Source: [Mycobacterium] vasticus (GTDB taxonomy: Bacteria; Actinomycetota; Actinomycetes; Mycobacteriales; Mycobacteriaceae). Taken from it: DNA of 64,000 nt. Below are positions 16,656-26,112 of the stretch, in pieces; position 1 is the stretch's first letter; the number at the start of each line of letters is the position of its first letter. Both the position numbers and the translations under genes were made by a program. The stretch spans positions 2,942,401 to 3,006,400 of the forward strand of contig NZ_CP084028.1 in NCBI RefSeq assembly GCF_020181595.1, read 5' to 3'. The notes beneath the pieces were generated by a model that saw only the letters and a list, made by a program, of their open reading frames with translations, had not been told where the DNA came from and ran no database searches.

Positions 16656-17701
16656 GGCAACGCAGCAGATCGGTGATCGGCATGGCCATCTTCACCACCT
16701 TCGCCCTGACCGTCACCTGGATGGTCTACAACACGTTGCGCCGCGACATCGCCGGGCCCACCTACACCTATTCGGCGATCTTCAGCGACGCCTCCGGCAT
16801 GGGCCCCGGCGACGACGTCCGTGTCGCCGGTGTGCGGGTCGGGCGCGTCGACCGGGTCAGCCTGCAGGGCACCACCGCCAAAGTGCAGTTCCGGGTGCAA
16901 CGCGACCAGCGGCTCTATCGGAACACGGTCGCCTCGGTGACGTATCAGAGCATCATCGGGCAGCGCTACCTCGGTCTGGCCCAGGGGCCCGGTGACAACC
17001 ACGACACCCTGCCCGACCACGGCCAGATACCGATCGAACACACCAATCCGTCGTTGGACGTCTCCTACATGCTCAATGGATTCGAGCCGCTGTTCGCCGA
17101 GCTCGACCCCGAGCAGATCGACAACATCAGCAATGCGACAGTCCTTGCGCTACAGGGCAACAAGTCATCGATGCTGACGCTGATCACCCAGGCCTCGCAG
17201 ATGGCCGAGACCTTCGCCGGGCCCGACGAGGTGCTCAGCACGCTCATCGTCAACCTGGACCGGCTGATGGCAGACCTGGCCGGCCAGAGCACCAACCTGG
17301 AGAGGATGATCCGTCAGTCCCGCGACACCATGGTCACCCTGGCCAACCAGCGCGAGCCGCTGATCGACTCGGTGGGCTCGATCAATGCCACCATGGCACG
17401 ACTGTCGACCATCGTCGACAACATCTCACCCGATCTCGAAGAGTTCATCGGGCGCCAGCCCGGGCTGCTCAACTACGGGGTGAACGACGGCCGTGAACGG
17501 TTCGCCTACATGGCGGCGAACCTGCCGTATGTCCTGCAGGGGCTTGCCCGGGTCACCCAGAGCGGCACCTACAGCGACGTCTATGCCTGCGAGCTCGACT
17601 TCGGCCTGTGGCGCGGGTTGTTCAACTGGTTCCGGGCGTTCGTCGGCGCGGCCACCGCGAGCGAAGGCCTCGCCCACCAGCACTCGGCGGCGTGCCGATG
17701 A
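16652..17701 (+). CDS. mceB: Mce protein, MceB position
   Basis: The 349-residue protein has one N-terminal transmembrane helix (about 8-26) and an MlaD domain (about 34-115: YSAIFSDASGMGPGDDVRVAGVRVGRVDRV), followed by the helical Mce region. It ends with two cysteines (YACELDFGLW ... HSAACR), a pattern seen at the C-terminus of MceB proteins. The start is GTG, overlapping the mceA stop by four bases; the stop overlaps the next ATG by four. It is one of six non-identical subunits of the lipid-conducting needle. Confidence 0.9.
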   Translation: MRQRSRSVIGMAIFTTFALTVTWMVYNTLRRDIAGPTYTYSAIFSDASGMGPGDDVRVAGVRVGRVDRVSLQGTTAKVQFRVQRDQRLYRNTVASVTYQSIIGQRYLGLAQGPGDNHDTLPDHGQIPIEHTNPSLDVSYMLNGFEPLFAELDPEQIDNISNATVLALQGNKSSMLTLITQASQMAETFAGPDEVLSTLIVNLDRLMADLAGQSTNLERMIRQSRDTMVTLANQREPLIDSVGSINATMARLSTIVDNISPDLEEFIGRQPGLLNYGVNDGRERFAYMAANLPYVLQGLARVTQSGTYSDVYACELDFGLWRGLFNWFRAFVGAATASEGLAHQHSAACR

Positions 17702-18732
17702 GCCCCTTTCCGGCCGCGCTCAAACGCCCCATCGAGTCCTTCAGCAGGCCGTGGCTGGGCGTGGTCTCGATCATCGTCATCGCCACGGTGCTGCTCGCCA
17801 CCGTCGTCTACTCCGGCCTGGGCGTTGGAAGGACCCGCTACCAAGGCGAATTCGCCCAGGCGGCTCAGATCCGTTCCGGTGCGGTGGTGACCATCGCCGG
17901 CGTCAAGGTCGGCACCGTGGAACGCGTCAAGCTGGCCGGCGACCACGTGGTGGTCGGATTCAACGTCGAGCGCGGCATCCCCCTGGGCGCCGATACCCGC
18001 GCCGCGATCAAACTCACGACCATCCTGGGATCGCGCTACCTGGAACTGTCACCGGCGGGCACCGGAGCACTGACGAATCGCCGCATCACCCTGGCGCACA
18101 CCGAGGTTCCCTACGACTTGCAGCGAACCCTGGCAGGGGCGACCCGCACCTTGGGACCGGTTGACGCCGACCGATTCGTCGACTCGCTGAACACGCTCAA
18201 CGCCAACCTCGGCGGGGTCGCGCAGGAACTGCCGCAGAGTTTGAAGAACCTGCAGGCGATGGCCGACATCATCGCCGACCGCCGCGACCAACTCGGCACC
18301 CTGTTGACCAACACCGAGACGTTGACCACGATGCTGCGCACTCAGCGGGCCAACCTCGGTGCGCTGGTGCTGCAAGGCCGGGATGTGCTGCGCGAGATCG
18401 CTACCCGGCGTGCGGCCGTGCAGCAGCTGTTCGCCAGCGCCACGCTGCTCATCGACCGCGCCCACGGGATCTTGGGCGACGAGGCGGGCGTCAATCAGAT
18501 GATCGGTGACTTCGGTGAGTTCATGAAGATGACCGCCGACCACGACGCATTGCTGCGCAGCTTCCTGCAGTCCACCCCGGTGGCGCTGCGCAACTTCACC
18601 AACGCCACCGGCAGCGGCAACGCGGTCGACGTCTTCCTGCCGGCCGGTGTCTTCGTCGACTCCTGGATGTGTGCCCTCAGTGGACGCGCCCGGCAGTTCA
18701 ACCTCGTCGAGTACTTCAAGGACTGCGAATGA
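17698..18732 (+). CDS. mceC: Mce protein, MceC position
   Basis: The start at 17698 (ATGA overlap with mceB) gives 344 residues. An open frame runs further upstream but lies inside mceB and lacks an RBS. The protein has a transmembrane helix (about 18-40), an MlaD domain (about 48-125: FAQAAQIRSGAVVTIAGVKVGTVERV) and the helical needle region. The C-terminus SWMCALSGRARQFNLVEYFKDCE is typical of MceC proteins, again with paired cysteines. It acts in the periplasm as part of the Mce hexamer. Confidence 0.9.
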   Translation: MSPFPAALKRPIESFSRPWLGVVSIIVIATVLLATVVYSGLGVGRTRYQGEFAQAAQIRSGAVVTIAGVKVGTVERVKLAGDHVVVGFNVERGIPLGADTRAAIKLTTILGSRYLELSPAGTGALTNRRITLAHTEVPYDLQRTLAGATRTLGPVDADRFVDSLNTLNANLGGVAQELPQSLKNLQAMADIIADRRDQLGTLLTNTETLTTMLRTQRANLGALVLQGRDVLREIATRRAAVQQLFASATLLIDRAHGILGDEAGVNQMIGDFGEFMKMTADHDALLRSFLQSTPVALRNFTNATGSGNAVDVFLPAGVFVDSWMCALSGRARQFNLVEYFKDCE

Positions 18733-19865
18733 GCCGGGCCCTCAAGCTCTACACACTCGCCGGCGCGGCGGCGATGGTCCTGGCCGTGACCGGCGCCGCG
18801 GTGGTCCCCCAGCTGATCCCCGACCTGCCCCGGATAGCCCTGCACAAGACCCGGGTGACCGCCCAGTTCTCCGACGCCGTCGGCCTTTACATCGGCAACG
18901 GAGTATCGGTGCTGGGAATGGACGTCGGCAAGGTCACCGGCATCACCCCCAGGGGCGGCTACGTCGAGGTCGAGCTCGCGATCGACGCCGGGGTGGACAT
19001 CCCCGCCGACGCACAGGCCGTCACCGTCTCCTCCTCAGTGCTCACCGACCGCCACGTCGAACTCACACCGGCATACACCGGCGGCCCCAAATTGCGTAAC
19101 GGCGATGTGCTCAGCACCGACCGCACCCGCACACCGGTCGAGTTCGAACGCACCCTGGCGATGATGCACAAGCTGGGCAGCGCACTGCGCGGGGACGACA
19201 AGAACTCGGGACCGCTCGGTGAGTTCGTGGCGCTGGGATCACAGATCACCGTCGGCAACGGGCCGGATATCAAGGCGACGTTGGGTCGGCTCTCGCAAGC
19301 CCTGCAGGTCGGATCGGACAAGGGCGAACATAGCAAGAAGACCATCCAGACGATCATCACCGGCGTTTCCGAACTCAGCGAGGCCGCGTCCCGAAATGAC
19401 GCCGCGCTACGCGAATTCGGCTCCTACGTACATCAACTCAGCGGGATACTGGCCGCGGAGAACCTCGGCTCCGGCAAGACCGGTGCCAAGATCAACCGGC
19501 TGCTCGCCGAGACCTCGCGGCTGCTCGAAGGCAACCAGGACCGACTGCGCGACGCGTTCTCCGATGTCCGCACGGTGGCCACCACGCTGACCGACAACGA
19601 ACGCGACCTGCGCGAAATCCTCGACGTAGGACCACTGTTCGTCGACAACTTCTACAACATCATCGACGACCACGCGGGCAGCCTGCGATCCCACCTGCTG
19701 CTGGGCAAGACACTGTTCAACAGCCAGTTCGGCAAGGAGATCTGCAACCTGATGGGGCTGAAGCAGCTGGCGTGCGCGACCGGAACGCTGGCCGACTACG
19801 GGCCGGACTTCGGGCTGGGCAGCATGCTCGACCTGATGCAGGACGGGATCGGTGACCAACCGTGA
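18729..19865 (+). CDS. mceD: Mce protein, MceD position
   Basis: The ATG at 18729 overlaps the mceC stop by four bases and gives 378 residues. An N-terminal hydrophobic segment (about 6-28) precedes the MlaD domain (TAQFSDAVGLYIGNGVSVLGMDVGKVTGI), with long amphipathic helices after that. The two cysteines in FGKEICNLMGLKQLACATG near the C-terminus match the pattern of its paralogues. It is a structural subunit of the lipid-import needle. Its stop overlaps the start of the lipoprotein gene. Confidence 0.9.
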   Translation: MSRALKLYTLAGAAAMVLAVTGAAVVPQLIPDLPRIALHKTRVTAQFSDAVGLYIGNGVSVLGMDVGKVTGITPRGGYVEVELAIDAGVDIPADAQAVTVSSSVLTDRHVELTPAYTGGPKLRNGDVLSTDRTRTPVEFERTLAMMHKLGSALRGDDKNSGPLGEFVALGSQITVGNGPDIKATLGRLSQALQVGSDKGEHSKKTIQTIITGVSELSEAASRNDAALREFGSYVHQLSGILAAENLGSGKTGAKINRLLAETSRLLEGNQDRLRDAFSDVRTVATTLTDNERDLREILDVGPLFVDNFYNIIDDHAGSLRSHLLLGKTLFNSQFGKEICNLMGLKQLACATGTLADYGPDFGLGSMLDLMQDGIGDQP

Positions 19866-20971
19866 CGCGGCGTGTGATGCGCGCGCTTCGCGCCACGCTG
19901 GCGTTCGCAACGGCGTTGCTGACGGTCGGATGCGGCCTGGACCTGCAGAGCGTGGCCCTGCCCGCACCCGGTGGCGGCGGGCCCTACTACACCATCACCG
20001 CGGTGTTCTCCGATGCCCTGAACCTGCCGGAGAAGGCCAAGGTCCGGTTGTACGGCGCGCAGATCGGTGAGGTCGAATCGATTCGGGCGCAGGACTTCAA
20101 CGCCTACATCACCATGCGGATCAAATCCGATGTGCCGCTGTATGCCGGCAGCACCGCCGAACTGCGCTCGGCCACCCCGCTGGGCGACATCTTCGTCCAG
20201 ATCTGGCCGGACAAGAACCGGCCCGCCGACGCTGCGCTGCTGCGCAACGGAGCCACGCTTGCGCTGGACGCGACCGCCAACGCACCGACCGTCGAGGAAC
20301 TGATCAGCTCGATGGCGATGCTGGTCAACGGCGGCACGGTGCGCCATCTGGTGTCCATGCTCAACGGTGCGGGCAAAGCAGTCGGCGGGCGCGGCGAGAA
20401 GCTCGGCCTGCTGCTGGACCAGACGGCGACGCTGCTGTCGCGGATGAGCGCCCGGTCGACGCAGTTGGACCTGACGCTGCGCAAGTCCTCGGATCTGGCC
20501 GCGACCATGTCGGAGCGTCAGGCCACCTTCGACGACGCACTGACCCACCTGGCACCGGCGCTCAACGTCATCTCCGACAACACCTCCGGCTTGATCGATC
20601 TGGTCGACACCGGCGCGCGGATCACCCGGCAACTGTCCCGTTTTCCGTCGTTGCAGGGCACCGACACCCGCAGCCTCACCGCCGACATCAACAAGATGGC
20701 CGGTGTATTCAACGACATCGCCACGGACCCGGAATTGTCTTTGGTGTCGTTCAACCGGTTCTTGGGGATCTTGATGAAGACCTTCAACGGCCCCGCCGCC
20801 CACGTCAAAGGAGAGATCGACAAGATCACGCTGGTGCCCTGGCCCGACAAGAACTACCCGGGCGACCCCGAATTCCATTGGTCAGACGGCACCGACTGGC
20901 ATCTGATGATCGGCGACCTGCGCTACGAGTGGAACATCCTGCTCTCCCGAATCTACGGAGCGCAGCGGTGA
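19862..20971 (+). CDS. mceE: Mce lipoprotein, MceE position (LprK/LprM-like)
   Basis: The 369-residue product starts at GTG 19862 and carries a lipoprotein signal: basic N-terminus, hydrophobic core, and lipobox LTVGC with acylated Cys24. MceE subunits of mycobacterial operons are lipoproteins in exactly this way. The MlaD domain follows (ITAVFSDALNLPEKAKVRLYGAQIGEVESI). Lipid anchoring should tether the needle on the membrane side where the other subunits use a transmembrane helix. It is coupled on both sides by four-base overlaps. Confidence 0.92.
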   Translation: MTRRVMRALRATLAFATALLTVGCGLDLQSVALPAPGGGGPYYTITAVFSDALNLPEKAKVRLYGAQIGEVESIRAQDFNAYITMRIKSDVPLYAGSTAELRSATPLGDIFVQIWPDKNRPADAALLRNGATLALDATANAPTVEELISSMAMLVNGGTVRHLVSMLNGAGKAVGGRGEKLGLLLDQTATLLSRMSARSTQLDLTLRKSSDLAATMSERQATFDDALTHLAPALNVISDNTSGLIDLVDTGARITRQLSRFPSLQGTDTRSLTADINKMAGVFNDIATDPELSLVSFNRFLGILMKTFNGPAAHVKGEIDKITLVPWPDKNYPGDPEFHWSDGTDWHLMIGDLRYEWNILLSRIYGAQR

Positions 20972-22239
20972 GACCGTTCCTCGACCTCCTCGACCTATTC
21001 GCCAGGCTGGGCGTCTGGCTGGTTCAGGTCGGCCATCGGCAACGCATCCTGTTGTCCGGCATAGGTTTGGCGCTCACCACGGTGGTTGCCGCGGCCTACG
21101 TGACGATCGTCGGCGTCGGGATCAATCCGGCGCAGAAGACGATCTCGGTGCGGGTGCTGCTTCCGCAGTCGGGCGGTCTGCTGGTCAATCAGGACGTCAC
21201 CGTGCGCGGCATCCCGATCGGCCGGGTCACCGACGTACACCTGACCGCAGCGGGAGCCGAAGCGGTGGTGTCGGTGCGCGCCGACCGCCCGATTCCCCGC
21301 GACACCGCCGTGCGGGTATCGGGCCTGTCGGTCGCCGGTGAGCAGTACCTCGACTTTCGCCCCGAGCACGAGAACGGGCCCTACCTGACCGACGGCTCAC
21401 TGATCGGTCAGGAACAGACAGGCGTGCCGGTGTCGCTGCCCCAGATCATCGACGACAGCCGTGGCGCGCTGGGCCAGGTGGATGCCGAGAAGCTCACCGC
21501 GGTCTTCAACGAACTGCGGGTCAGCCCGGAAGGCGGCAAGAAGCTGTCCGCGCTGTTGGACGGCACTGTGTTGCTGGCCTCGACACTCGACGGCGTACTG
21601 CCCGAGACCGTCAGCATGCTGCGCAACACCCGGATCACGTTCACCACCTTCGGCGACGTCGCCCCGGGACTGCGTGGAACCAGCAAAGACCTGCAGCAGA
21701 TCCTCGAGGGCGTCAACACGATGGACGGCGGATTCCGCACCCTGGTCGACCTCGGCAGCACCGAACTCGGGCAGGTCGACGGCTTCATCGGCGACAACCG
21801 CGAGAACGTCTACGCCCTGCTGGGCAACCTCACCACCCTGTCGCAGATCTTCTACCTGCGGGTACCTGCCCTGCAGGACCTGTGGCGCCCCGACCACGGA
21901 TCCCTGGTGGATCGCCTGGCCGGCACCGTGCACGACGGCGGGGTCTGGGTGATCGCCGACATCTACCCGCGGCATCGCTGCGACTACGGCCTGCCGCGCA
22001 AGTCGCCGTCGGCGGTGAATTTCCCTGCCCCCTACCGCAATACCTATTGTCCCGATGACGACCCGTCCTTGTTGGTCCGCGGTGCCCGCAATGCGCCGCG
22101 CCCCCCGGGGGATGACACCGCCGGCCCGGTGCCCGGAAGTGATCCGCTGGCGACTCTGGATCCGCCGCCGGTCTACCCGCCCTACACCCTGCCCACTCCC
22201 GACGGCGGTCCTGCGCTGCCCGCATGGATCCCCAACTGA
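20968..22239 (+). CDS. mceF: Mce protein, MceF position
   Basis: The GTG at 20968 overlaps the mceE stop and gives 423 residues; a longer frame upstream lies inside mceE. The transmembrane helix is near residues 26-46 and the MlaD domain follows (VRVLLPQSGGLLVNQDVTVRGIPIGRVTDV). The C-terminal tail (about 370-423) is proline-rich (PPPVYPPYTLPTPDGGPALPAW), as in other MceF proteins. It is the last of the six needle subunits. Its TGA overlaps the ATG of the first mce-associated gene. Confidence 0.9.
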   Translation: MRPFLDLLDLFARLGVWLVQVGHRQRILLSGIGLALTTVVAAAYVTIVGVGINPAQKTISVRVLLPQSGGLLVNQDVTVRGIPIGRVTDVHLTAAGAEAVVSVRADRPIPRDTAVRVSGLSVAGEQYLDFRPEHENGPYLTDGSLIGQEQTGVPVSLPQIIDDSRGALGQVDAEKLTAVFNELRVSPEGGKKLSALLDGTVLLASTLDGVLPETVSMLRNTRITFTTFGDVAPGLRGTSKDLQQILEGVNTMDGGFRTLVDLGSTELGQVDGFIGDNRENVYALLGNLTTLSQIFYLRVPALQDLWRPDHGSLVDRLAGTVHDGGVWVIADIYPRHRCDYGLPRKSPSAVNFPAPYRNTYCPDDDPSLLVRGARNAPRPPGDDTAGPVPGSDPLATLDPPPVYPPYTLPTPDGGPALPAWIPN

Positions 22240-22865
22240 TGAGAAAGCCGAACCCCATGGGAAATGTCGCCGAGCCCGACATCTTCGACCAACTCCTCGA
22301 GGAGTCCGTCACCGATCCCGCAGAGACCGAGACCGAGACCGCCACAGCCGATCCCGTGGAATCCACCGTGGAATCGGGTGCGCCGTCGGCGCGGCGAAAC
22401 CGGGCAGCAGCGCTGGTGGCCGCGCTGCTCATCGCGGCACTGGCCTATTCGGGCTACGCCGGATGGCGCCTGCACCAACTCGATGCACGCGCCGCCGCGG
22501 CGCAGTCCGCCTTGGCGGCCGCCAAGGACTACGCCATCGCCCTGACCACCCTGGACACCGCCGACATCGACGGAAACTACGCCCGCGCACTCGACGGGGC
22601 GACCGGAGCGTTCAAGGAGGCCTACAGCCTGGGAGCCAAGCAGCTACGCCAGATCCTGATCGACAACAAGGCGTCCGGGAAGGGCGTCGTCATCGACGCG
22701 GCGGTCAAATCGGCCACCACGAGCCGGGTTGAGGTGTTGCTGTTCGTCGACCAATCCATCACCAACGCAGTCCGTTCCGAACCGCGTATCGACCGCAACC
22801 GGATCCAGATGACCATGGAACGCGTCGACGGCCGATGGCTGGCCGGTCAAGTCGACCTGATCTGA
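22239..22865 (+). CDS. Mce-associated membrane protein (first)
   Basis: The chosen start is the ATG at 22239, overlapping the mceF stop (TGATG); ATGs at 22224 and 22257 are alternatives. The product of about 208 residues has an acidic cytoplasmic N-terminus (about 1-48), one transmembrane helix (about 52-75) and a periplasmic NTF2-like domain typical of Mas proteins (DIDGNYARALDGATGAFKEAYS; VLLFVDQSITNAV; GRWLAGQVDLI). Mas proteins follow mce genes and are thought to stabilise or regulate the Mce complex. Confidence 0.85.
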   Translation: MRKPNPMGNVAEPDIFDQLLEESVTDPAETETETATADPVESTVESGAPSARRNRAAALVAALLIAALAYSGYAGWRLHQLDARAAAAQSALAAAKDYAIALTTLDTADIDGNYARALDGATGAFKEAYSLGAKQLRQILIDNKASGKGVVIDAAVKSATTSRVEVLLFVDQSITNAVRSEPRIDRNRIQMTMERVDGRWLAGQVDLI

Positions 22866-22874
22866 GGAAAGAAG

Positions 22875-23393
22875 ATGGCACCCATGACCACCCGACTGCG
22901 GCGCATCGTGAAGCCGGCAGCGGCGCTCGCCGCGATAGCCGTGCTCAGCGGCGCCGGATATCAGGGTTGGCTGCTCCACCAACACTATCGATCCGGTGTC
23001 GCCGCGCGCGAGGCTCTGGACGCCGGAACGCAATACGCGGAGATCCTGACCACCGCGAACCCCGGCACCATCGACCGGCAGATCACCAGAATCCTCGACG
23101 GGTCGACCGGCAAGTTCCACGATCGCTACGCCAAGCAGAGTTCGGATCTTCGGGCGCTGCTGCTCGCCAACCAGGTGACCACCCGCGGCAGCGTGGTCAA
23201 CTCGGCGGTGAAGTCAGCTGATGCCCGCAGCGCCACCGTGTTGTTGTTCGTGCAGCAGACCTTCAGCAGCGCCAAGGTGAAGGGCGCCCCCGGTGATCCG
23301 CCGGCCGACGTCACCCCGATGGCGATCACCCTGCAGAAGGTGGGCGGGCGCTGGCTTGCCAGTGACGTCGCTGCCGCGGAGCTGAACCCGTGA
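22875..23393 (+). CDS. Mce-associated membrane protein (second)
   Basis: The 172-residue paralogue of the preceding gene has a short N-terminus, a transmembrane helix (about 13-32) and the same NTF2-like pattern (TIDRQITRILDGSTGKFHDRYAKQ; VLLFVQQTFSSAKV; GGRWLASDV). It is shorter because it lacks the acidic cytoplasmic extension. It is separated from the first Mas gene by nine bases carrying a GAGGAAAG ribosome-binding site. Paired Mas genes after mceF are common in mycobacterial mce operons, including mce1 and mce3. Confidence 0.85.
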   Translation: MAPMTTRLRRIVKPAAALAAIAVLSGAGYQGWLLHQHYRSGVAAREALDAGTQYAEILTTANPGTIDRQITRILDGSTGKFHDRYAKQSSDLRALLLANQVTTRGSVVNSAVKSADARSATVLLFVQQTFSSAKVKGAPGDPPADVTPMAITLQKVGGRWLASDVAAAELNP

Positions 23394-24190
23394 CCGGGCG
23401 CTTCGCCGCCGCGGCAGCCGCGACGGGAACCGTTACCGCGCTGCTGTTCTGCGCACCGGCGCCTGCCGGCTCCGCCGCGGGGTTCTGCGGCGAACTGCAG
23501 GCCGGCTGGGACGGTCAGCGTTGCAGCACCCTGGTCACCTCACCGCGAAAAGCCGAGCGCTACATCGCCTTCGACCTTCCCGAGCCGATGCTGGACGACG
23601 CCGCGGCGGGCCCCGTGGTGCGCGACTTCTACCAGCGCCTGATGAACGGGTGGCGCAGTTCGGGCGCCGAGGCTGTGCGGGACAGCAGCGCGATCGCCTA
23701 TTACCAGAGCTTTTCCGGGCCGGGACCAGTGCAGTCACTGGTCGTTCATGAATGTCTGGAACCCTTTGGGATGCAGGCCAACAACGCCTACCGCACCTTT
23801 GTCTTCGACATGGCCTCCGGCCGCCGGCTCGGCCTGGCCGACCTGTTCAAGCCGGGCGTCGACCCGATGAGCGTCATCCCGACCGCAGCGGCCCCGGTAC
23901 TCCCGGCGGCCCTGGACGCCGCGGCACCCCCACATACGCCGAACACCTATCCGTTCACCGCGGAGGAGTTCGCGCCCGGCCCCCGCGGAAGCGGATACAC
24001 CGGCGACTACCGGGCCTTCGCGCTGTCCACCGATCACCTGGTGCTGTACCTGCCCGATGCCCCGATGCTGCGGGAGAAGCCACAACCCGCCGACCGGTTG
24101 GTGTGGTCGATGGACGGCGGGGCGGTGGTGGTCCGGGTGCCGCTGGAAGCACTGTCGGGTGCCCTGCGCCCGGAATACGGTGGAACATGA
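23390..24190 (+). CDS. Secreted DUF3298/RsiV-like (MPT64-type) protein
   Basis: The 266-residue product starts at GTG 23390 (overlapping the previous stop) with a Sec-type signal peptide ending near residue 28 (APAPAGSAA). The mature part has the pattern of DUF3298/RsiV C-terminal domains, including RTFVFDMASGRRLGLADLFKPG and the final WSMDGGAVVVRVPLEAL. MPT64 is the best-known mycobacterial protein with this fold. Four cysteines in the mature N-terminal half may form disulphides. Its place in an mce operon suggests an exported factor working with lipid uptake, but no enzymatic motif is evident. Confidence 0.65.
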   Translation: MTGRFAAAAAATGTVTALLFCAPAPAGSAAGFCGELQAGWDGQRCSTLVTSPRKAERYIAFDLPEPMLDDAAAGPVVRDFYQRLMNGWRSSGAEAVRDSSAIAYYQSFSGPGPVQSLVVHECLEPFGMQANNAYRTFVFDMASGRRLGLADLFKPGVDPMSVIPTAAAPVLPAALDAAAPPHTPNTYPFTAEEFAPGPRGSGYTGDYRAFALSTDHLVLYLPDAPMLREKPQPADRLVWSMDGGAVVVRVPLEALSGALRPEYGGT

Positions 24191-24218
24191 ACCGCACACT
24201 GATTGGAGGACCCCGCCG

Positions 24219-24398
24219 ATGATGGTTCTGGTGAGGCTCATCGACCTCGTCGTCAGCTTGCTGCGCTACCTGGCCTCCCCCGAAGGCCGGTTGTTGCGCG
24301 TCGGCGTACTGGTGGTGCTCTTCTTCGGTGCACTGGTGGGGGTTGCCGGGCTCATCTGGGGACTCGCCCAACTACCGCACTACCTGGCCGGACCGTAG
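24219..24398 (+). CDS. Single-pass small membrane protein in mce operon
   Basis: This 59-residue protein begins at one of two consecutive ATGs (24219 or 24222), with a GGAGGA ribosome-binding site at 24205-24210. It has an amphipathic, basic N-terminus (about 1-25) and one strong transmembrane helix (about 27-48). The frame is open further upstream, but that part overlaps the preceding gene in another phase. No family is recognised. The strong RBS and the tight spacing between operon genes argue that it is expressed. Confidence 0.65.
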   Translation: MMVLVRLIDLVVSLLRYLASPEGRLLRVGVLVVLFFGALVGVAGLIWGLAQLPHYLAGP

Positions 24399-24421
24399 CC
24401 CAATCGAAAGGATCGCGGAGT

Positions 24422-25303
24422 ATGTCCACCCTGCATGAACTCACCACCGACCAGACCCGGATCAGCGTCGAGACCTACACCCCGCGCTGGGACGACGAAC
24501 CCGTCAACCTCACCGAGGCACTGGACTTCTGGTCGGCCGCCGCATCGGCCGCCAACGTCGTCATGCAGATGAGCATGCCCGGCGTCGGACACGGCGTCGT
24601 GGAGAGCCGGGTGGAATCCGGTGCACTGATGGAACATCCGTGGAAGCGGCTGCGCACCACCGCGCAATACATGGCGGTCGCGGTGCTGGGCACCGACCAG
24701 GAACGCGCCGCCTACCGCGATGCGATCAACGTCGCGCACCGGCAGGTCCGCTCCACCGATGAGAGTCCGGTCAAATACAACGCCTTCGACAGGGACCTGC
24801 AATTGTGGGTCGCCGCATGCCTTTTCGTCTTCTACGAAGACACCTATCAGCTGCTGCGCGGCAAGATGACCGAGGAACAGGCCGAGGAGTTCTACCACCA
24901 CGCCTGGCCGCTGGGCACCACCCTGCAGGTCACCGCCGACCAGTGGCCGGCCACCCGGGCCGAATTCGACACCTATTGGAACACCACCTGCCGAACACTG
25001 GAGATGGACGAAGCCGTCCGCGAGTTCCTGCTGCGCCTGATCGGATTGAAGATGGTCAACCCGATCATCCGGGTGCTGTTCGCTCCACTGTTGCGGTTCT
25101 TGACGATCGGTTTTCTCTCACCGGTCTTTCGTGAGCTGCTCGGTGTCGAATGGTCGGCTACCGAACAGCGCCAGTTCGAGAACCTCTTCCTGTTCGTGTC
25201 ATTCGTCAACCGCTTCATCCCCCGATTCATCCGCACCGCGAACTACGCCGTGCTGATGGGCGATCTGCGGTATCGCCTCCGCCGGAACAAGTCGCTGATC
25301 TGA
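24422..25303 (+). CDS. MpaB/DUF2236-family oxygenase-like protein (first)
   Basis: The ATG at 24422 has a GAAAGGA site upstream and gives 293 residues; the longer open frame from 24203 has no RBS and overlaps the small membrane gene. The signature of the MpaB/DUF2236 family is present: AHRQVRSTDESPVKYNAFDRDLQLWVAACLF, where the first histidine-arginine pair belongs to the haem-binding region. Relatives include MpaB of fungal mycophenolate synthesis and the rubber oxygenase Lcp. The substrate is unknown; its place in an Mce operon suggests a lipid or sterol-like cargo. A hydrophobic C-terminal stretch may associate with the membrane. Confidence 0.75.
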   Translation: MSTLHELTTDQTRISVETYTPRWDDEPVNLTEALDFWSAAASAANVVMQMSMPGVGHGVVESRVESGALMEHPWKRLRTTAQYMAVAVLGTDQERAAYRDAINVAHRQVRSTDESPVKYNAFDRDLQLWVAACLFVFYEDTYQLLRGKMTEEQAEEFYHHAWPLGTTLQVTADQWPATRAEFDTYWNTTCRTLEMDEAVREFLLRLIGLKMVNPIIRVLFAPLLRFLTIGFLSPVFRELLGVEWSATEQRQFENLFLFVSFVNRFIPRFIRTANYAVLMGDLRYRLRRNKSLI

Positions 25304-25305
25304 TC

Positions 25306-26112
25306 ATGTCGCGGAGCCACGACGACGGACTGGGTCCCCAGAGCATCCTGTGGCATGTCCTGGCCGACCGGCGCTACCTGTTCGTGCTGCCCCGGGCGGT
25401 GTGTCTGCTGATGCTGCATCCCGGTATCGCCGCCGGGATCACCGAGCATGCCCTGATGCGGGACCGCATCTGGCTGCACAAGCGGCGCACCGTCACCCAG
25501 GCCGTCAACTACGCCTACTCCGATCGCGACATGAGCCCGCAGATGCGGTTCTCCCACGAGCACGTCAAGGGCGTCGACGCCTTCGGACACAAGTACCACG
25601 CGCTGAATCCCGATACCTTCCATTTTCAGCACAGTGCCTACGTAGAGTCGCTGTTCGTCATGGTCAACACATTCATCCGCAGGCTCGACGCCGACGAGCA
25701 CGAGCAGCTCTACTCCGAATGTTGCAGCTGGTATCGCCGGTACGGCGTATCCACCCGGCCGATGCCGGCGACCTGGCCGGAGTTCGGCGATTATTTCCAG
25801 GACTACTGCCGCTCAAACCTGATGTCCGGCCCGCACTTCGAGCCGTTCCGCGAACAGATCTTCGCCCCCACCGACTGGTGGATGCGCGCAGTCCCCCAAC
25901 CCGCGATCCGCGCACTGCAGCATCCCCTGGCCCGCGAGCTCGCCGGAATCGACGTCAGCGCCGCCGACCAATGGTCACTGCGGCAGTTCGTCCGGTTGAG
26001 CCAGATTTCGACGCTGGCCCCGAGACACCGCTGGAACGCCCGGGCGCGCACCGCCCTTCGCAACGCGGCCCACCACAATCCCACGACACCGCTGGGCGCC
26101 ACCCATGACTGA
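25306..26112 (+). CDS. MpaB/DUF2236-family oxygenase-like protein (second)
   Basis: The ATG at 25306 lies two bases after the previous stop and gives 268 residues. It is a divergent paralogue of its neighbour. The family core is better conserved here: FSHEHVKGVDAFGHKYHALNPDTFHFQHSAYVESLF, with several histidines that could bind haem iron. Two adjacent DUF2236 genes suggest either a heteromeric enzyme or two successive oxidations. The stop region overlaps the start of the TetR gene by eight bases, so it belongs to the same unit. The reaction and substrate are not known. Confidence 0.75.
   Translation: MSRSHDDGLGPQSILWHVLADRRYLFVLPRAVCLLMLHPGIAAGITEHALMRDRIWLHKRRTVTQAVNYAYSDRDMSPQMRFSHEHVKGVDAFGHKYHALNPDTFHFQHSAYVESLFVMVNTFIRRLDADEHEQLYSECCSWYRRYGVSTRPMPATWPEFGDYFQDYCRSNLMSGPHFEPFREQIFAPTDWWMRAVPQPAIRALQHPLARELAGIDVSAADQWSLRQFVRLSQISTLAPRHRWNARARTALRNAAHHNPTTPLGATHD

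Noticed and set aside
24203..24421. N-terminal extension of the first DUF2236 gene
   Set aside because: It overlaps the small membrane-protein gene in another phase, has no RBS at its start, and the internal ATG 24422 has a good GAAAGGA site.
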